From Ceratotherium simum simum (lineage: Eukaryota; Chordata; Mammalia; Perissodactyla; Rhinocerotidae): a DNA stretch of 64,000 bases. Below the pieces are notes generated by a model that had not been told where the DNA came from, ran no database searches, and saw only the letters and a list, made by a program, of their open reading frames with translations. The position numbers and the translations under genes are program-made. Shown piece after piece: positions 44,270 through 54,264 of this stretch (position 1 is the stretch's first letter; every line of letters begins with the position of its first letter). The DNA is taken from contig NW_004454229.1 in NCBI RefSeq assembly GCF_000283155.1, positions 10,251,336 to 10,315,335 on the forward strand, written 5' to 3'.

Positions 44270-45270
44270 GGAATTCCTACTTCCAACAGAGTAGACGACA
44301 ACCCAGGCTTGTTCAGAATGGGTCAACTTCATATATTGGCACAGATTGAAAATATACTGCTTCTACACAACAGCTCTACTTGGATGTCTCATATCAATGT
44401 CCACGAGAAAGCATCCACCACAGAGAATACACTAAACAACAAATTGGGCAGGAAAATTCATCCTGGGAGGGCAGTAAGCTTCTGTCCTCAGCCACTCCAG
44501 TACTTGCCCAATGGACTCATAAACCAAGTATCTGTGTGTCAAGAGTGAAGGCCATGACCCACAGCAAGGGCCCCTCTCACCAAGGCTGACCAAGTCACTG
44601 CTGCTGCTGAATGCCCAACCTATTAACAGCAGAGACCAAATGTGAGCATTCAGTATGGTACCATGTCTTGAGTAGACTAACCAGCTACCCGGTGGCAAGT
44701 TAATTGTTATCAGTCTTCTTCCATTCTGGAAAGGGAAGTGATTTGTTCTAACTACGATTGATACATATTCCAGGTATGATTTTGCCTTTCTTTCCAGCAG
44801 TATTTCAGCCTGTACCACTACCCAAGGGATTTGTGGGATCCTGCATAATATAATCTTGGAACCAGGCACCCATTTTATGTCAATAGATGTAAGACAATAG
44901 TCATGTCACATGACCACGAGCTTCACTGATATTACTATATAAGACACCATCCAAAGCTGCTGGCTTGATAGAATGTTGGAAAGGCTCTTAAAGGTGCAGC
45001 TAAGGCACCAACTTGGGGGCGACACCTTGCAGAGTTAGAATGCTGTCCTCCTAGACACAGTTTATGCTTTGAACCAATGCTTATCACATGGTGCTGTATG
45101 CCTGATAGGTAGAATACGTGGATCAAATGTCAGAATCAGGCTTCCTCCTATCCGTCTCCCACTCCTACCACCAAGTCTAGCCCTGAGATCCGGGGGAAGA
45201 AGGAGTCTATGGGATGGAAACTTAGCCAACTATATGGGAAATAGTACCTGCCTTGCACCCAAAAGAGTGG
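44270..45270 (+). pseudogene. ERVL-type pol remnant, integrase region, copy B
   Basis: Parallels copy A with its own mutations: ctacccggtggcaagtt (44684), ttgatagaatgttggaaagg (44966) and caacttgggggcgacacctt (45009). It extends further left than copy A (from about 44440 it recalls the RNase H to integrase junction) and ends sooner on the right. Frame is lost. Not functional. Confidence 0.65.
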
Positions 45271-45689
45271 TTTATAACATATTAACTCTCTCCAATCAAG
45301 AAGAAGAAATTTTCCCATATCATTGAACAAAAACACAAAGGAAGGAAGGGAAGAAGGGAGGAAGTTAGTTATCCTTCCATAGGGTGGGATGAGTGAAGGG
45401 TCAAGAGTTAGGATAGAAGTGGTACTTAAGTGTTCTTTCCTCCTAAGAAATGATGTAGAAGCCCCTTAGTGAAACGCGAGCCCTAAGAAATAGGTTCCCC
45501 CAAAACAAGCCCTCAGGGACCTCTCGGTTTAATGGGGATTATGTATCCCTTGTGTATGGGTAAAACGTGTAAATAGTTTGATAAATTCTATACCCGAGGT
45601 TAGTGAGAAATGGTAAGTTGGAGAAAAGATACTAACTTGTTTTGGAGATGATCAGGAAAATGTATTAGAGTCCATAAAATGTTTATTGT
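45271..45689. other. Unassigned, with short GA tract
   Basis: A ggaaggaagggaagaaggga patch lies at about 45341-45360. The rest has no family I can name. Confidence 0.4.
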
Positions 45690-45850
45690 CATTTTTACAG
45701 AGCATTTAAGATAGGCAGGCCCTGGGGCTCATTGAGTCCTCACAACAACCTTATGAAGTTGGTAGGGTTATTACTGCTATTCAGTGGGTGAATGATAAAC
45801 AGAGAAAGTAAGTGACTTATCCAAAGTCACAGTGGGTCCCAGAATACTGG
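45690..45850 (-). repeat. MIR SINE fragment
   Basis: tcctcacaacaaccttatga and gtgacttatccaaagtcaca are antisense MIR. It meets a sense MIR directly on its right. Confidence 0.85.
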
Positions 45851-45852
45851 AT

Positions 45853-46085
45853 CCATTCCAGGTTTTGTCACTCACTAGTTCTATGACTTTGAGCAAGTCA
45901 CTTAACCCCTTTGAGCCTCAGTTTCCTCTTTCATAAAATGGGAAATGTGATGTCAGACCTGCATGACTTCTGGTAATCCATGCCCTACCTACTTTAAAAG
46001 GTTTTCCTGGAGGGAGATTAAAAGGGATAATGCACATGAAAGTGCTTTTGGAAAATGAAAAGCCTGGATCAATGTAAGGGATTAT
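45853..46085 (+). repeat. MIR SINE
   Basis: gactttgagcaagtcactta and tttgagcctcagtttcctct are sense MIR. The 3' part is disturbed near 45955-46015, where extra sequence seems to be present. Confidence 0.85.
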
Positions 46086-46104
46086 TGAGGCCGTTACTGC
46101 ACAG

Positions 46105-46645
46105 CCCAGTGTAAATTGGTGGCAAACACTGCTAGCTCTTGCCCATCTCCACTCTCCTTTCTTTATTATACTAACAGAACTCGGATTCTGTTTCAGGAGG
46201 CCATGAACCTAGTTAGAAATATTCACATCCCAGATTCCCTTATAGCCACAGACAGCCATGTGACCATTTCCAGCCAATTGGATGTAAACAAAAGTCTGTT
46301 GAGCAGAGTTTCCAGAAAAGGTATTGTTTCTCTAATAGAAAAGGACAGACTCCAGTGACATGCGGTTTTTATCCTTTACCTTTCTTCCTGCCTAGAGCAC
46401 AGACTTAATGCTTAGAGACAGGACATCCATCTTCATATCCAAATATATCCATACAAATATATCCAAGCCATATATTTAGGATGTCAGAGCAGAAAGCTAG
46501 ATGGAGACTGGGTGTTTGAGTGTTGCTCTAGCAGTTGAACTAGCTCTGGATGATCTATCTGACTCTTGTTGCCTGAGAAAAATAAACCTCTACTTGTTTA
46601 AGCCACTGGGGTCAGGTCTCTATTACACGCAGATAAGTACAATCC
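46105..46645 (+). repeat. L1M-type 3' UTR
   Basis: agaactcggattctgtttca, ttcccttatagccacagaca, gaccatttccagccaattgg, and aataaacctctacttgttta (polyadenylation zone) match a common old L1M 3' end. Confidence 0.6.
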
Positions 46646-46739
46646 TAGTTGTCAACAGGTGTTAATCGTAGCAACAAGTGTTAAAAAGCATTCTCAGGCT
46701 CTTTACTCCAATTTTCCATTAAAGTCATTAAAGAATGTG

Positions 46740-46950
46740 AAGCAGTATGACACAGGAGGAAGAGCTAGATATTTTGAAGTGACTTTTAGACCTGGAGAAG
46801 CCCAAGTGTGGAGTTTGCAACTGCTATTAACTAGCTATGTAATCCTAAACAGGACCTTAACTGTAAAGGGACAACAGTAATCTCCATTTCACAATGAGTT
46901 CCCCATGAAAAGGGCATGGTGCATATTAAGCACTCAACAAACGTTTATGG
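46740..46950 (+). repeat. MIR SINE, worn
   Basis: ctagctatgtaatcctaaac and gcatattaagcactcaacaa are a diverged sense MIR core and 3' end. Confidence 0.65.
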
Positions 46951-47154
46951 TACTTCCAGCAGGGGCATAGGAGACCCCAACAGCATTTCAAGGTCCTGAT
47001 CTGGACTGGAGGGTCATGAGTCCTTAATGAAAACATGTGCTTTCTGGTGGTTTGGTCAAACTCTGTTTTGATGTAGTGCTATAGGACAGTAAGAATTGCC
47101 TATGAAGCCAACAAGCCAGAACTTTAGCATCTAAATTAGCATTCACGACTTTAG

Positions 47155-47400
47155 AGGCAGCACTGCAGAGGGTTAAGAGTTCTGGCTTTCCAGCCAGATA
47201 CCTCTAGGTTTGAACCCTGGCTCCACCTCTTTCTACGACGTAACCTGGGATGGATTACATCATTACTCTGAGGTTCAATTTCTTCCTCACAGAGGTTGTC
47301 AAGAGGTTCAAATGACATCAGACGCGAACATGCTTAACCTGCACAGGCTCGTTGTTGCTATTATTTGTATTCTCCACTCTGGTCTGGTAGTAAGCCCAGT
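47155..47400 (+). repeat. MIR SINE with head
   Basis: agagggttaagagttctggc, ggtttgaaccctggctccac and gaggttcaatttcttcctca are sense MIR. Confidence 0.85.
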
Positions 47401-47539
47401 GCTGGCAGGAAAGGGAGGAGAGGGCAGGGGAGGGAAGAGCTGGTTATGGCTATAAATTGAATTCCAAAGATACAGAGTCATTGGTCTGCAAAGAACCACG
47501 AAGGAGGTTGTTTAGGTCAATGCCAGCCTTGAAGCAGAC

Positions 47540-48155
47540 CTGACACACTTAACTTGTGAGGCGGTAGCTGCCTGCAGGGCAGGAGTGCTTGGGAGGCTGG
47601 GGGGCAGGTGCTAGAAGAGGGGTGCAAAGTTCTGCGTAGCTCCCTGGCTCTTCTCCATGGTAGCCATTTCCCTGAGGGCCAGAGCAGGGCTAAAAATATA
47701 CTGTGCCTTCAACACAGCTCAATATATTTTGGGCTGAGGAGGGGTTGAGGGAGGGGAGAGCCAAGCTGAGCACTGCCTGTTGGTAATAAAAGCCTCCAGA
47801 ATGCACACAGCTCCTCTTGAAGCAGACAGGAAGGGAACTGCCCAGGCGGAGACATCCCCCACCTCCACCCCCGGCCAGTGGCTGCCCTCCTCTGTGGACC
47901 TCCAGCTGTCCCCCTGCTAGCCAGGGCCTCCCAGGGGACTTATTACCAGGATCGAGTCCATCTTGTTCTTAGGGTCCTGCATTGGTTTCACCCAGATTTA
48001 AATATAGAAACCATATAAGGGAGGGGGACGGGGAGCAAAGAGCCAAGAGCGGCTCCATGTGGAGGTCCTGCTGCTGTGGCCGTGTGCCTGCAAAGTACAA
48101 TCCTAGGGGGCGTGACCAACATTGGCAAGGGGGCAGGGGAAAGATCACCTGAGAC
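47540..48155. promoter_or_regulatory. Candidate muscle-type cis-regulatory module
   Basis: This GC-moderate, repeat-poor block contains a perfect MEF2 consensus (ttaaatatag, 47998-48007). Three bases on is a perfect SRF CArG box (ccatataagg, 48011-48020). E-boxes stand at 47605-47610 (caggtg), 47903-47908 (cagctg) and 48146-48151 (cacctg). A one-mismatch MEF2-like site (ctaaaaatat) lies at 47690-47699. MEF2, SRF and MyoD-class factors commonly act together in muscle enhancers. Function here is inference from sites alone. Confidence 0.4.
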
Positions 48156-48250
48156 CAAGTCGCATAATCTACTGTCTCTGAAACTCTGAGCAAGTCGTAT
48201 AACCTCACTGATCTTCAGTTTCCTCAAGCTTTTTGTGAAATAATAATAAG
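48155..48250 (+). repeat. MIR fragment
   Basis: ctctgagcaagtcgtataac and gatcttcagtttcctcaagc are sense MIR core. Confidence 0.75.
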
Positions 48251-48274
48251 AAAGCAATAATAGCTAAAATTTGT

Positions 48275-48480
48275 AATAATTATAGCTAACACTTACTGAG
48301 GAGTTAATATGTGCCAGACCCTGTTCTAAGCCTTTTACGTGCAGTGTCTCATCCCATTCTTCCAGTCACTCTATGAGGTAGGCATTGTATTGCCCCCACT
48401 TTATAGATGAGGAAACGGAGGCACATAGAGGGGAGGTAAGCCACCCAGGGTCATACAGAGAGTAAGAATAACGCAAAACG
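48275..48480 (-). repeat. MIR SINE
   Basis: taatatgtgccagaccctgt, tctatgaggtaggcattgta and agatgaggaaacggaggcac are well-kept antisense MIR. Confidence 0.92.
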
Positions 48481-48579
48481 AATGAAAAGTGTCTGGTATT
48501 CACTCAGTGGTCGCTACCCCATGGAGCGGTGCCTAGGTTAACAGAGAAGCCCTTACTTACCTTCCTTCCTTTTCCTCAT
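48481..48579. other. Short unassigned spacer
   Basis: No repeat named. Confidence 0.3.
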
Positions 48580-48651
48580 GCCACGATGATACATCCACCT
48601 CACGATAACTCTGGCAGGTAGGCAACACCAGTGCCATTAGACAGATGAGTG
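48580..48651 (-). repeat. MIR SINE, left part of a split copy
   Basis: gataactctggcaggtaggc then cattagacagatgag. The phrase breaks off inside gatgaggaaactgagg and resumes at about 49008. Confidence 0.65.
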
Positions 48652-49007
48652 TCTCAGTCAAGAAAACAAAACCCACACCTAGTATTTCCAACAAAAGGGA
48701 ACTTAACACGGGAACCTCATTCCACAGGTGACAGAAGAGCTGAAGCAGTAATCTAGGGTAGTAACAAACATGAAATGGCTACCACTTCCAGGCCCTCTGG
48801 CTGGAGCAAGAACCAGCCAGCCAGAAGGGACCCTTGAGGAAGAAGGTTCAGTGGGGCTGCAGGTGGCAGATGTCCTGGTTTCCTCTCCCTCGCCCAGTCT
48901 CCTATGAGTACCATGCACTGGCCAGGCCTATTTGGAAGTTGGGAAATGTGGTTTCCTGAGATATGGAGCAGAGCACAGGAGGGGAGAGAACAAATAGGCA
49001 AATGATG
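48652..49007. mobile_element. Unclassified insertion splitting a MIR
   Basis: About 355 bp starting tgtctcagtcaagaaaacaa and ending near caaatgatgg. Its text (ccaacaaaagggaacttaac, ccaggccctctggctggagc, tgggaaatgtggtttcctga) resembles a known mid-age mammalian repeat that I cannot name. The MIR on either side joins if it is removed. Confidence 0.5.
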
Positions 49008-49110
49008 GCATAGAGAGGAAAATATGTGACTTATCCAAGGCCATAGAGCCAGTGAGGGGTAAATCCAGGACTTGAATTCTGGCCCTCTACCCTTTACACT
49101 CCTCCTGGCT
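49008..49110 (-). repeat. MIR SINE, right part of the split copy
   Basis: gcatagagaggaaaatatgt, gacttatccaaggccataga and gacttgaattctggccctct continue the MIR that broke off at 48651. Confidence 0.75.
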
Positions 49111-49384
49111 GCCTCCCAACCCCTTGATTTGTCCAACAAAGGATTCTCTCAACACTTTATTCTACTTTTTATACCATACTTTCAAGATCGTTTCCAATCT
49201 TTTCAAGCCTCAAACTCTACCCAAACCCTAACCACTCTCTGCAGTTTCTGGTTCCTATGTCTTCATGTGGCCTCAAGACCACGTGACTCAATTCCTTTGA
49301 CATCTACCTGCTTACTCCTTTTCTGCACCTACTTTTAGGGTCTTCCCTCAATCAAAGGAAAGTGTCCCATCGACCCCTATCAGT
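49111..49384. other. Unassigned, pyrimidine-rich
   Basis: No certain family. It has some resemblance to worn L2 in sense orientation. Confidence 0.3.
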
Positions 49385-50080
49385 CAGGGTTCAATCAAGG
49401 AAGCTGAAACTCTGTGAGTAGGAATAATACATTCTCTAACTGTGGGAAAAACAGGGAAGTGAGGGCCCAAAAGGGGAGAGTTGGAGGAGCAAATGAAAGT
49501 CACACACCGGCACTCCTGAAACACCGGAAACGGGGGCAAGTTGGAGCTCAGAAAGGAATATGGGCAGCTGGGCACATACAGCTGCTGGAGTGGGTTTGCA
49601 AAGGAGAGCTGGTGGAAAAGTCACAACAGCTAGTTGTGGGCCTGGGATGGATGTTGGTGACCTGGGCAGGCAGGCAGAAAGAAGAGCTAAGCACAGAGTT
49701 GAGGACAGTAAAGAAAGCTGGAATTTTCTGACATTTCTGCATTCTAACTCTTGCCACGAAAGAGCAAAGACAAGCTAGAGTCCACCTGCCCCCTGCATGG
49801 AACCCCCATGGCAGCATTTCACCACAATGCCTTTCAGAGAGCAACGGCCGCTGCCTCACTTGCACCTTCCAAACCGCGTGCAAATGTCTCTGTTGGCCGA
49901 TTCTAACCCAGAACTGCAAAGGGCAACATTGTCCCAGCTCAGCCAGTTGACGCAGTGTAAAGCCACCCCACTCCCCCACTCCAGGCTGACGCCGTCCCTT
50001 CCTCAGCAGACTCTTCCCTCCACAGCAGCTACCCCGTAAAGAAAGCTGCCACCTCCTCTCTCCTCTCCCTATTTCCACCA
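49385..50080. repeat. Unclassified interspersed repeat
   Basis: It begins agtcagggttcaatcaagga and has the same style as the insertion at 48652-49007. The 241-codon antisense frame (49548-50273) lies largely in it. Its translation is low in structure, has no start context worth noting and has no family resemblance. Confidence 0.35.
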
Positions 50081-50564
50081 AAATTTGGAGTGGAGGATGG
50101 AGTTCATACTTGATGCTCCCAAAACCTAACCACCTGCTTGACTTAGCCACCTGTCGTTGGACTTCCTGCCTGTCTCGCCACTGAAAGCACAGGCTCAGTG
50201 GGTAGCGATGCCCAGCTCTTGGCTTATCCAAAGGCCCCTCTTTAGGGCATGCCCTTTCTATAGCATTGGACATGGTTAGCCATTCCGTCTGTCTTAGATC
50301 CCACTCCTTCCTTGGCTTCTATGATTCTATTCTCTCTTGCTGCCCTCCTCCCCCCAGGCTACACAATCTCCTCATATCCATATCTTTTCCTTTGTCCATC
50401 CTTTAGATGGTGGGACTGGTCAGGGTGCCAGCCGTGTTCATCTCACTACGTACACTCTCACTCAGTGAGCCCACCCAGCCCCAGGACTTCAAGTGACTTC
50501 GGAAGTCAGAGGAGAAAAGGAGAAGCCAGCCAGGTACGCCAGGTCTAGAAGCAGGCAGGTCCGT
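50081..50564. other. Unassigned DNA
   Basis: About 480 bp, no repeat or exon signal that I can support. Confidence 0.4.
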
Positions 50565-50750
50565 TCATCTGACAAACTCTTATGGATCACCTACTGTGTG
50601 TGACACCATATATGCTGATTAAGCACCTCGTGTGAGCTTGGTGCTAGGATTCAGGGTTCATCTGAAAAAGGCAGATGTGATCCATGCTGTGGGAGCTTCA
50701 GTGGGGGAGGCACTGACCTAATTGGTTATTCAAAAAGAAAACCGGCTGCC
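50565..50750 (-). repeat. L2 LINE fragment
   Basis: gatcacctactgtgtgtgac, cttggtgctaggattcaggg and gctgtgggagcttcagtggg are antisense L2. A small internal duplication around the tgtg/gtgtgagc zone is possible. Confidence 0.65.
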
Positions 50751-50764
50751 CAGCCTAGAATGGA

Positions 50765-50840
50765 TCACAGGTATTAGTCTCCCTAATTTACACATAAGGA
50801 AATTGGGGTTTGGAAGGATTAAGATTCTTGCTTCAGCTAG
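50765..50840 (-). repeat. MIR fragment
   Basis: attagtctccctaatttaca and ataaggaaattggggtttgg are antisense MIR. Confidence 0.65.
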
Positions 50841-51289
50841 AGATTCCGATTATTAGCCAACTCAACAACCTATGCGGGCCACAATCTATGCCCTGTACAA
50901 GCTATGCCCTGTCCATTACGGCATCTCTTTCTATTCATGATATTCGGGAAGTAGTATCAAGGGGAGGAGAGCAGGGGAGGGAGGGAGAGGAGGTGATGGA
51001 AATGAAGCGCCCCGGGTCAGGATGTGCTGGGCCCACACTTCAAGTCCCTCCACTGTGATACACTCTGTTTGAGCCTGGTCAAGGGGCCAGCCATTCCCAG
51101 GGGCTCAGGTCAGAGGGAACTGCCAGCTGCCCAACAAAGATGTCTCTTGCATCTTGTTCCTATCGATTACCCACCAAAGTGTCTCTCATTGTTAGGCATT
51201 CCCCAGGGGCAAGCAGTAGAAAAGAAGTCCTTTCTCTTTTTTTTGCTTTTAATGACATCCAATCCTACCCCGTGATCTCTGCCCTCTTC
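50841..51289. other. Unassigned DNA with G-run patch
   Basis: Four G runs stand at 50961-50985 in a purine patch. Otherwise no feature is recognised. Confidence 0.4.
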
Positions 51290-51690
51290 CTGGAGGCAGG
51301 AGGGGGAGGGAGGAGGGAAAGGAGAGAAAGAAAACACGGAGGTAGTGAGGAGGGGGGTCCACACAGACACAAAGACAAGGAGATGGAGAGAGACAAAGGG
51401 AGAGACACAGAGAAACAGAGAGAAAGACGGAGAGACAAACCGGCACGCAGAGACAAAAGAGAGAAGTAGCAGAGACCCAGAGACTGAGGGAGGCAAATAG
51501 AGACAAAAAAGAGTGTGAGACGGGGCGAGACAGAGGCAGAACTAGAGAGAGAGGGAAGTGGAGAGACAGGCAACCGTGGGACAAAGACAGAGGCGGCAGA
51601 AGCAAAGCAGTAGGGAAATACAGAAACTGAGGGCGAGAGGAGCAGCTGAAGGGAAAGAAAGGCAGGGACAGGAGGAGACGACAGGAAGCT
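51290..51690. repeat. 400-bp purine-rich (GA/CA) low-complexity tract
   Basis: The + strand is almost all purine plus C, built on variants of gagaga, gagaca and gacagag. Six-frame translation gives long spurious frames rich in Ser, Leu and Phe on the minus strand (to 183 codons). It is a strand-asymmetric degenerate repeat, not a gene. Confidence 0.85.
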
Positions 51691-52184
51691 GGGAGTACTC
51701 AAGGTCCGGGGGCTGAGAGGATTCACGGAGGGACCTGTGTGGAGCCCCAGACACAGCCCAAGCACAAGATTCCTCTCCCCCAAAATGTGTAGGGATTGGT
51801 TGATCTCCCATTTCACCTGTGAACCAGAGTTAATCCCCCCAAGTGGACGTTAGAGCTCCTGAGAGGCACAGCGCCCGCAGGCAGCCACACCCTCCCGCAC
51901 TTGGGGTCCAGGCCCTGGGGAGGGAACAGGCTTTGGACTTGGGGGACAGAAAACATCTGTGAAGGTCAGCGTGCTCCAGGACTCAGGCCTTACCTCCCTC
52001 ACCACCCCTCACATTTCCCAGAGAAGGTTTCTTTTTCTCCCCTGGCGTCATGACTCCTGAAATAATGTTGAAGCCCAGACCTCCACGTGCAGCGTAGCCC
52101 CCTGTGCTCCACATCCAGGGTCCAACGCATCCATCCGCCTGATGTCCCACCGCCTCTCACACAAGCCCCTGGTGCCCTCCACAC
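51691..52184. other. Unassigned single-copy DNA
   Basis: About 490 bp of moderate to high GC. No repeat or gene model supported. Confidence 0.4.
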
Positions 52185-52350
52185 AGACACACTCAACTCA
52201 GCATCTTCCCACCTCCTTCCCCAACTTGCTCCTTCTCCTGGGTGCTTGGGCTGCAAGCCAGTCTTCCCAACCAGAAACCTGGGGATCACCTACTCCTTCA
52301 CCCCACATCAAATCATTTGCCATGTCCTGTGGATTTTATCTCCTTAATAT
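52185..52350 (+). repeat. L2 LINE coding-region fragment
   Basis: cacacagacacactcaactc, aaacctggggatcacctact and catgtcctgtggattttatc match sense L2. Confidence 0.7.
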
Positions 52351-52405
52351 TTCTTAGTCTCTCTGTGCCTCAATCTCTTCATTTGTAACATAAAAATAAC
52401 AATAG
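52350..52405 (+). repeat. MIR SINE, left part split by ERE
   Basis: gtctctctgtgcctcaatct then cttcatttgtaacataaaaa form a MIR core that stops at the ERE. Confidence 0.75.
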
Positions 52406-52643
52406 AGGGACAGGCCGATGGCGCAAGCAGTTAAGTGCGCACGCTCTGCTGTGGCAGCCCAGGGTTCGCCGGTTCGGATCCCCGGCGCACACCGACGCAC
52501 TGCTTGGCAAGCCGTGCTGTGGCGGCGTCCTACATAAAGTGGAGGAAGATGGGCACAGATGTTATCCCTCGGCAAAAAAAGGAGGAGGATTGGCAGATAT
52601 TAGCACAGGGCTGATCTCCTCACAAAAAAAAAAGTAACAATAG
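52393..52643 (+). mobile_element. ERE-type SINE inserted in a MIR, with target duplication
   Basis: SINE body about 52406-52630. The A box tggcgcaagca is at 52419-52429 and the B box ggttcggatcc at 52471-52481. The body ends with the two gatgtta/gatatta-type repeats and an A tail. The direct repeat is aaaataacaatag (52393-52405) against aaagtaacaatag (52631-52643), one mismatch in 13. Its 3' half differs from the ERE at 4.5 kb, so a different subfamily. Confidence 0.92.
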
Positions 52644-52750
52644 TACCTCCCCACTAGGTTGTCAACATAATTAAATGACTTAATATATGCAAAGCATGTG
52701 GAGCAGTGAATTTCAGGCATACAGTAAAACCTCAATAAATACCAGTCAGT
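52644..52750 (+). repeat. MIR SINE, right part
   Basis: acctccccactaggttgtca and acataattaaatgacttaat, then aaaacctcaataaataccag, continue the MIR after the ERE. Confidence 0.8.
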
Positions 52751-52759
52751 GGTTAGCAG

Positions 52760-53160
52760 TCACAGAGCTGTTCCCTTCTCTCGATCCCGCTGCCATGGCC
52801 CTCTTTCTGCCTGCTCTCAGCTCTGACCCATCGCACTCCCTGACTGAGCCCCTGCCTCTAGGCACACAGAGTCCAGTCCATCCTCAAGAGCAGGATCTCT
52901 CAAGGGCAACTCTGTTTCCACCTTTCCCGCTAAAAGCATTCAGGGCGTCCACACGGACGTCAGGATGGGGGTTCAAGCACCTCTGCTGGCAAAAAGGGCC
53001 CTCCGTGATCTGGACTTTTCTGTGTCTCTCCTCCTCGTTCCTGCCACTCCTTGTGTCTCCTAAAGACAAACCTGTGCACATCAGGCTGTTCTCAAGCCCC
53101 CTGCTGTTGTTCCTGGAAAACCTTTCCTCCTCTCAGCTCCCTACTCGCTCCATTTCTTAA
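52760..53160 (+). repeat. L2-like fragment (weak)
   Basis: aagggccctccgtgatctgg (52995) and gaaaacctttcctcctctca (53116) recall sense L2 with much divergence. The 157-codon frame here has no domain. Confidence 0.4.
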
Positions 53161-53164
53161 GTGT

Positions 53165-53290
53165 CCCAAGACAGACGTGCCACCTCCATTGTACAGAAGG
53201 AAGGGAAGTTCCACGGCCTGCCCAAGTCACACAGTTGTAACAGGCAGAGCCCGGACTCTCTGCTCCCATGTCTGTACCTACTGTGCCGCA
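53165..53290 (-). repeat. MIR fragment
   Basis: ctccattgtacagaaggaag and ctgcccaagtcacacagttg are antisense MIR. Confidence 0.75.
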
Positions 53291-53304
53291 TCACCAGCAG
53301 GTAG

Positions 53305-53555
53305 TAAAAAAATAATAACCTACACTACAGAGCAGTTACTACGTCTCAGGCACATGCTAAGCATCGCGTGCATTACCTTGTTTAATTCTCCTACCAGGTG
53401 ATATTTTGAGGCAGGTGATATTTTGCAGGGGTAATTACTCTCTCCATTTTGCAGTTCAGCAAACCAAGGCACAGAGAGGCTGAGTAACTTGCCCAAGTTA
53501 CCAAGTGAGGAGCTGGGATAGAAAACATAGTCAAGCTGGCTCCAGAGCACACTTT
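53305..53555 (-). repeat. MIR SINE with small internal duplication
   Basis: agttactacgtctcaggcac, aaggcacagagaggctgagt and aacttgcccaagttaccaag are antisense MIR. The run caggtgatattttg appears twice, at 53395-53408 and 53412-53425. Confidence 0.88.
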
Positions 53556-54014
53556 CCTTCTCCCTTCCACATCTTCTGAAACGATTGCTTTTCCTTAGGT
53601 CTCAGATATTCGTTGTAACTGATGTTTTCTTTAAACCGATAACATATTCCATATTCAGGTTACCCATATGTCGGGGGTTTTTCTCTCCTCCATATTACTA
53701 TTATTGCTTTTTTTCACTCGTTGCATGGACATAGAAGTTTCTCCAAAAATATTTGCTGAATTGACTTATTTATCCAAGTCCTAGGAAAGGAAATAAAATA
53801 AATGTTCTGCCCATAGCTGGCAACACTTGCAATGATCAATTCTTGATAGGGTTTTGATTACACTGAAGGATCCATATCCTGAGAGACGGTGAAGATGAGT
53901 GTATACTCTGAGCCCTGCCTTCAGATGCTCATGGAGTGGACATCTGTTGTTTTGTCGCTCTAGTTCCCTTGGAAGAGTTACTACTCTCCAAGCCAGTAAT
54001 ATCATTCTAGCAGA
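53556..54014. other. Unassigned DNA
   Basis: About 460 bp, AT-biased, no family recognised. Confidence 0.4.
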
Positions 54015-54165
54015 GCTGCCAATCTTTGGACCAGCCCTGCCTCCGCCCTCCGCTATGGGACCCAGACCAGCTAATCACAGTATCACTTTCCTCTGGCCCA
54101 GTGATTGGTCCTCTAGTGGCCCAATCAAAGTCCTCTCCCCCCCAAAAAATGTTTAACTAGCAGGG
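54015..54165 (+). repeat. L1M-type 3' region (tentative)
   Basis: accagctaatcacagtatca, cccagtgattggtcctctag and ggcccaatcaaagtcctctc resemble L1M 3' sequence. Confidence 0.4.
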
Positions 54166-54264
54166 TAAGTTTCTTGCTTTTTCTTAAGTGATTAAGTTGG
54201 AAATATTTGTATCAGTGGCCATAGATAGCCATCTTTCCTGCTGCATAAAGAAAGTCTATCCGCA

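Noticed and set aside
42620..45270. Intact or expressed endogenous retrovirus
   Set aside because: Frames are broken throughout, gag and env are not seen, and segments are out of order. These are fossils.
49548..50273. 241-codon open frame on the minus strand, the longest in the window
   Set aside because: It lies mostly over an interspersed repeat and shows no domain, no signal and no neighbouring exon. Its length can arise by chance in GC-rich sequence.
51249..51816. Overlapping minus-strand frames up to 183 codons rich in Ser, Leu, Phe and Pro
   Set aside because: They are the translation of a purine-rich low-complexity tract. Stop codons are rare there because T is rare on the + strand.
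52687..53160. 157-codon plus-strand frame starting near a MIR end
   Set aside because: Low-structure Ser/Pro/Leu-rich translation over worn L2-like sequence, with no splice or start support.
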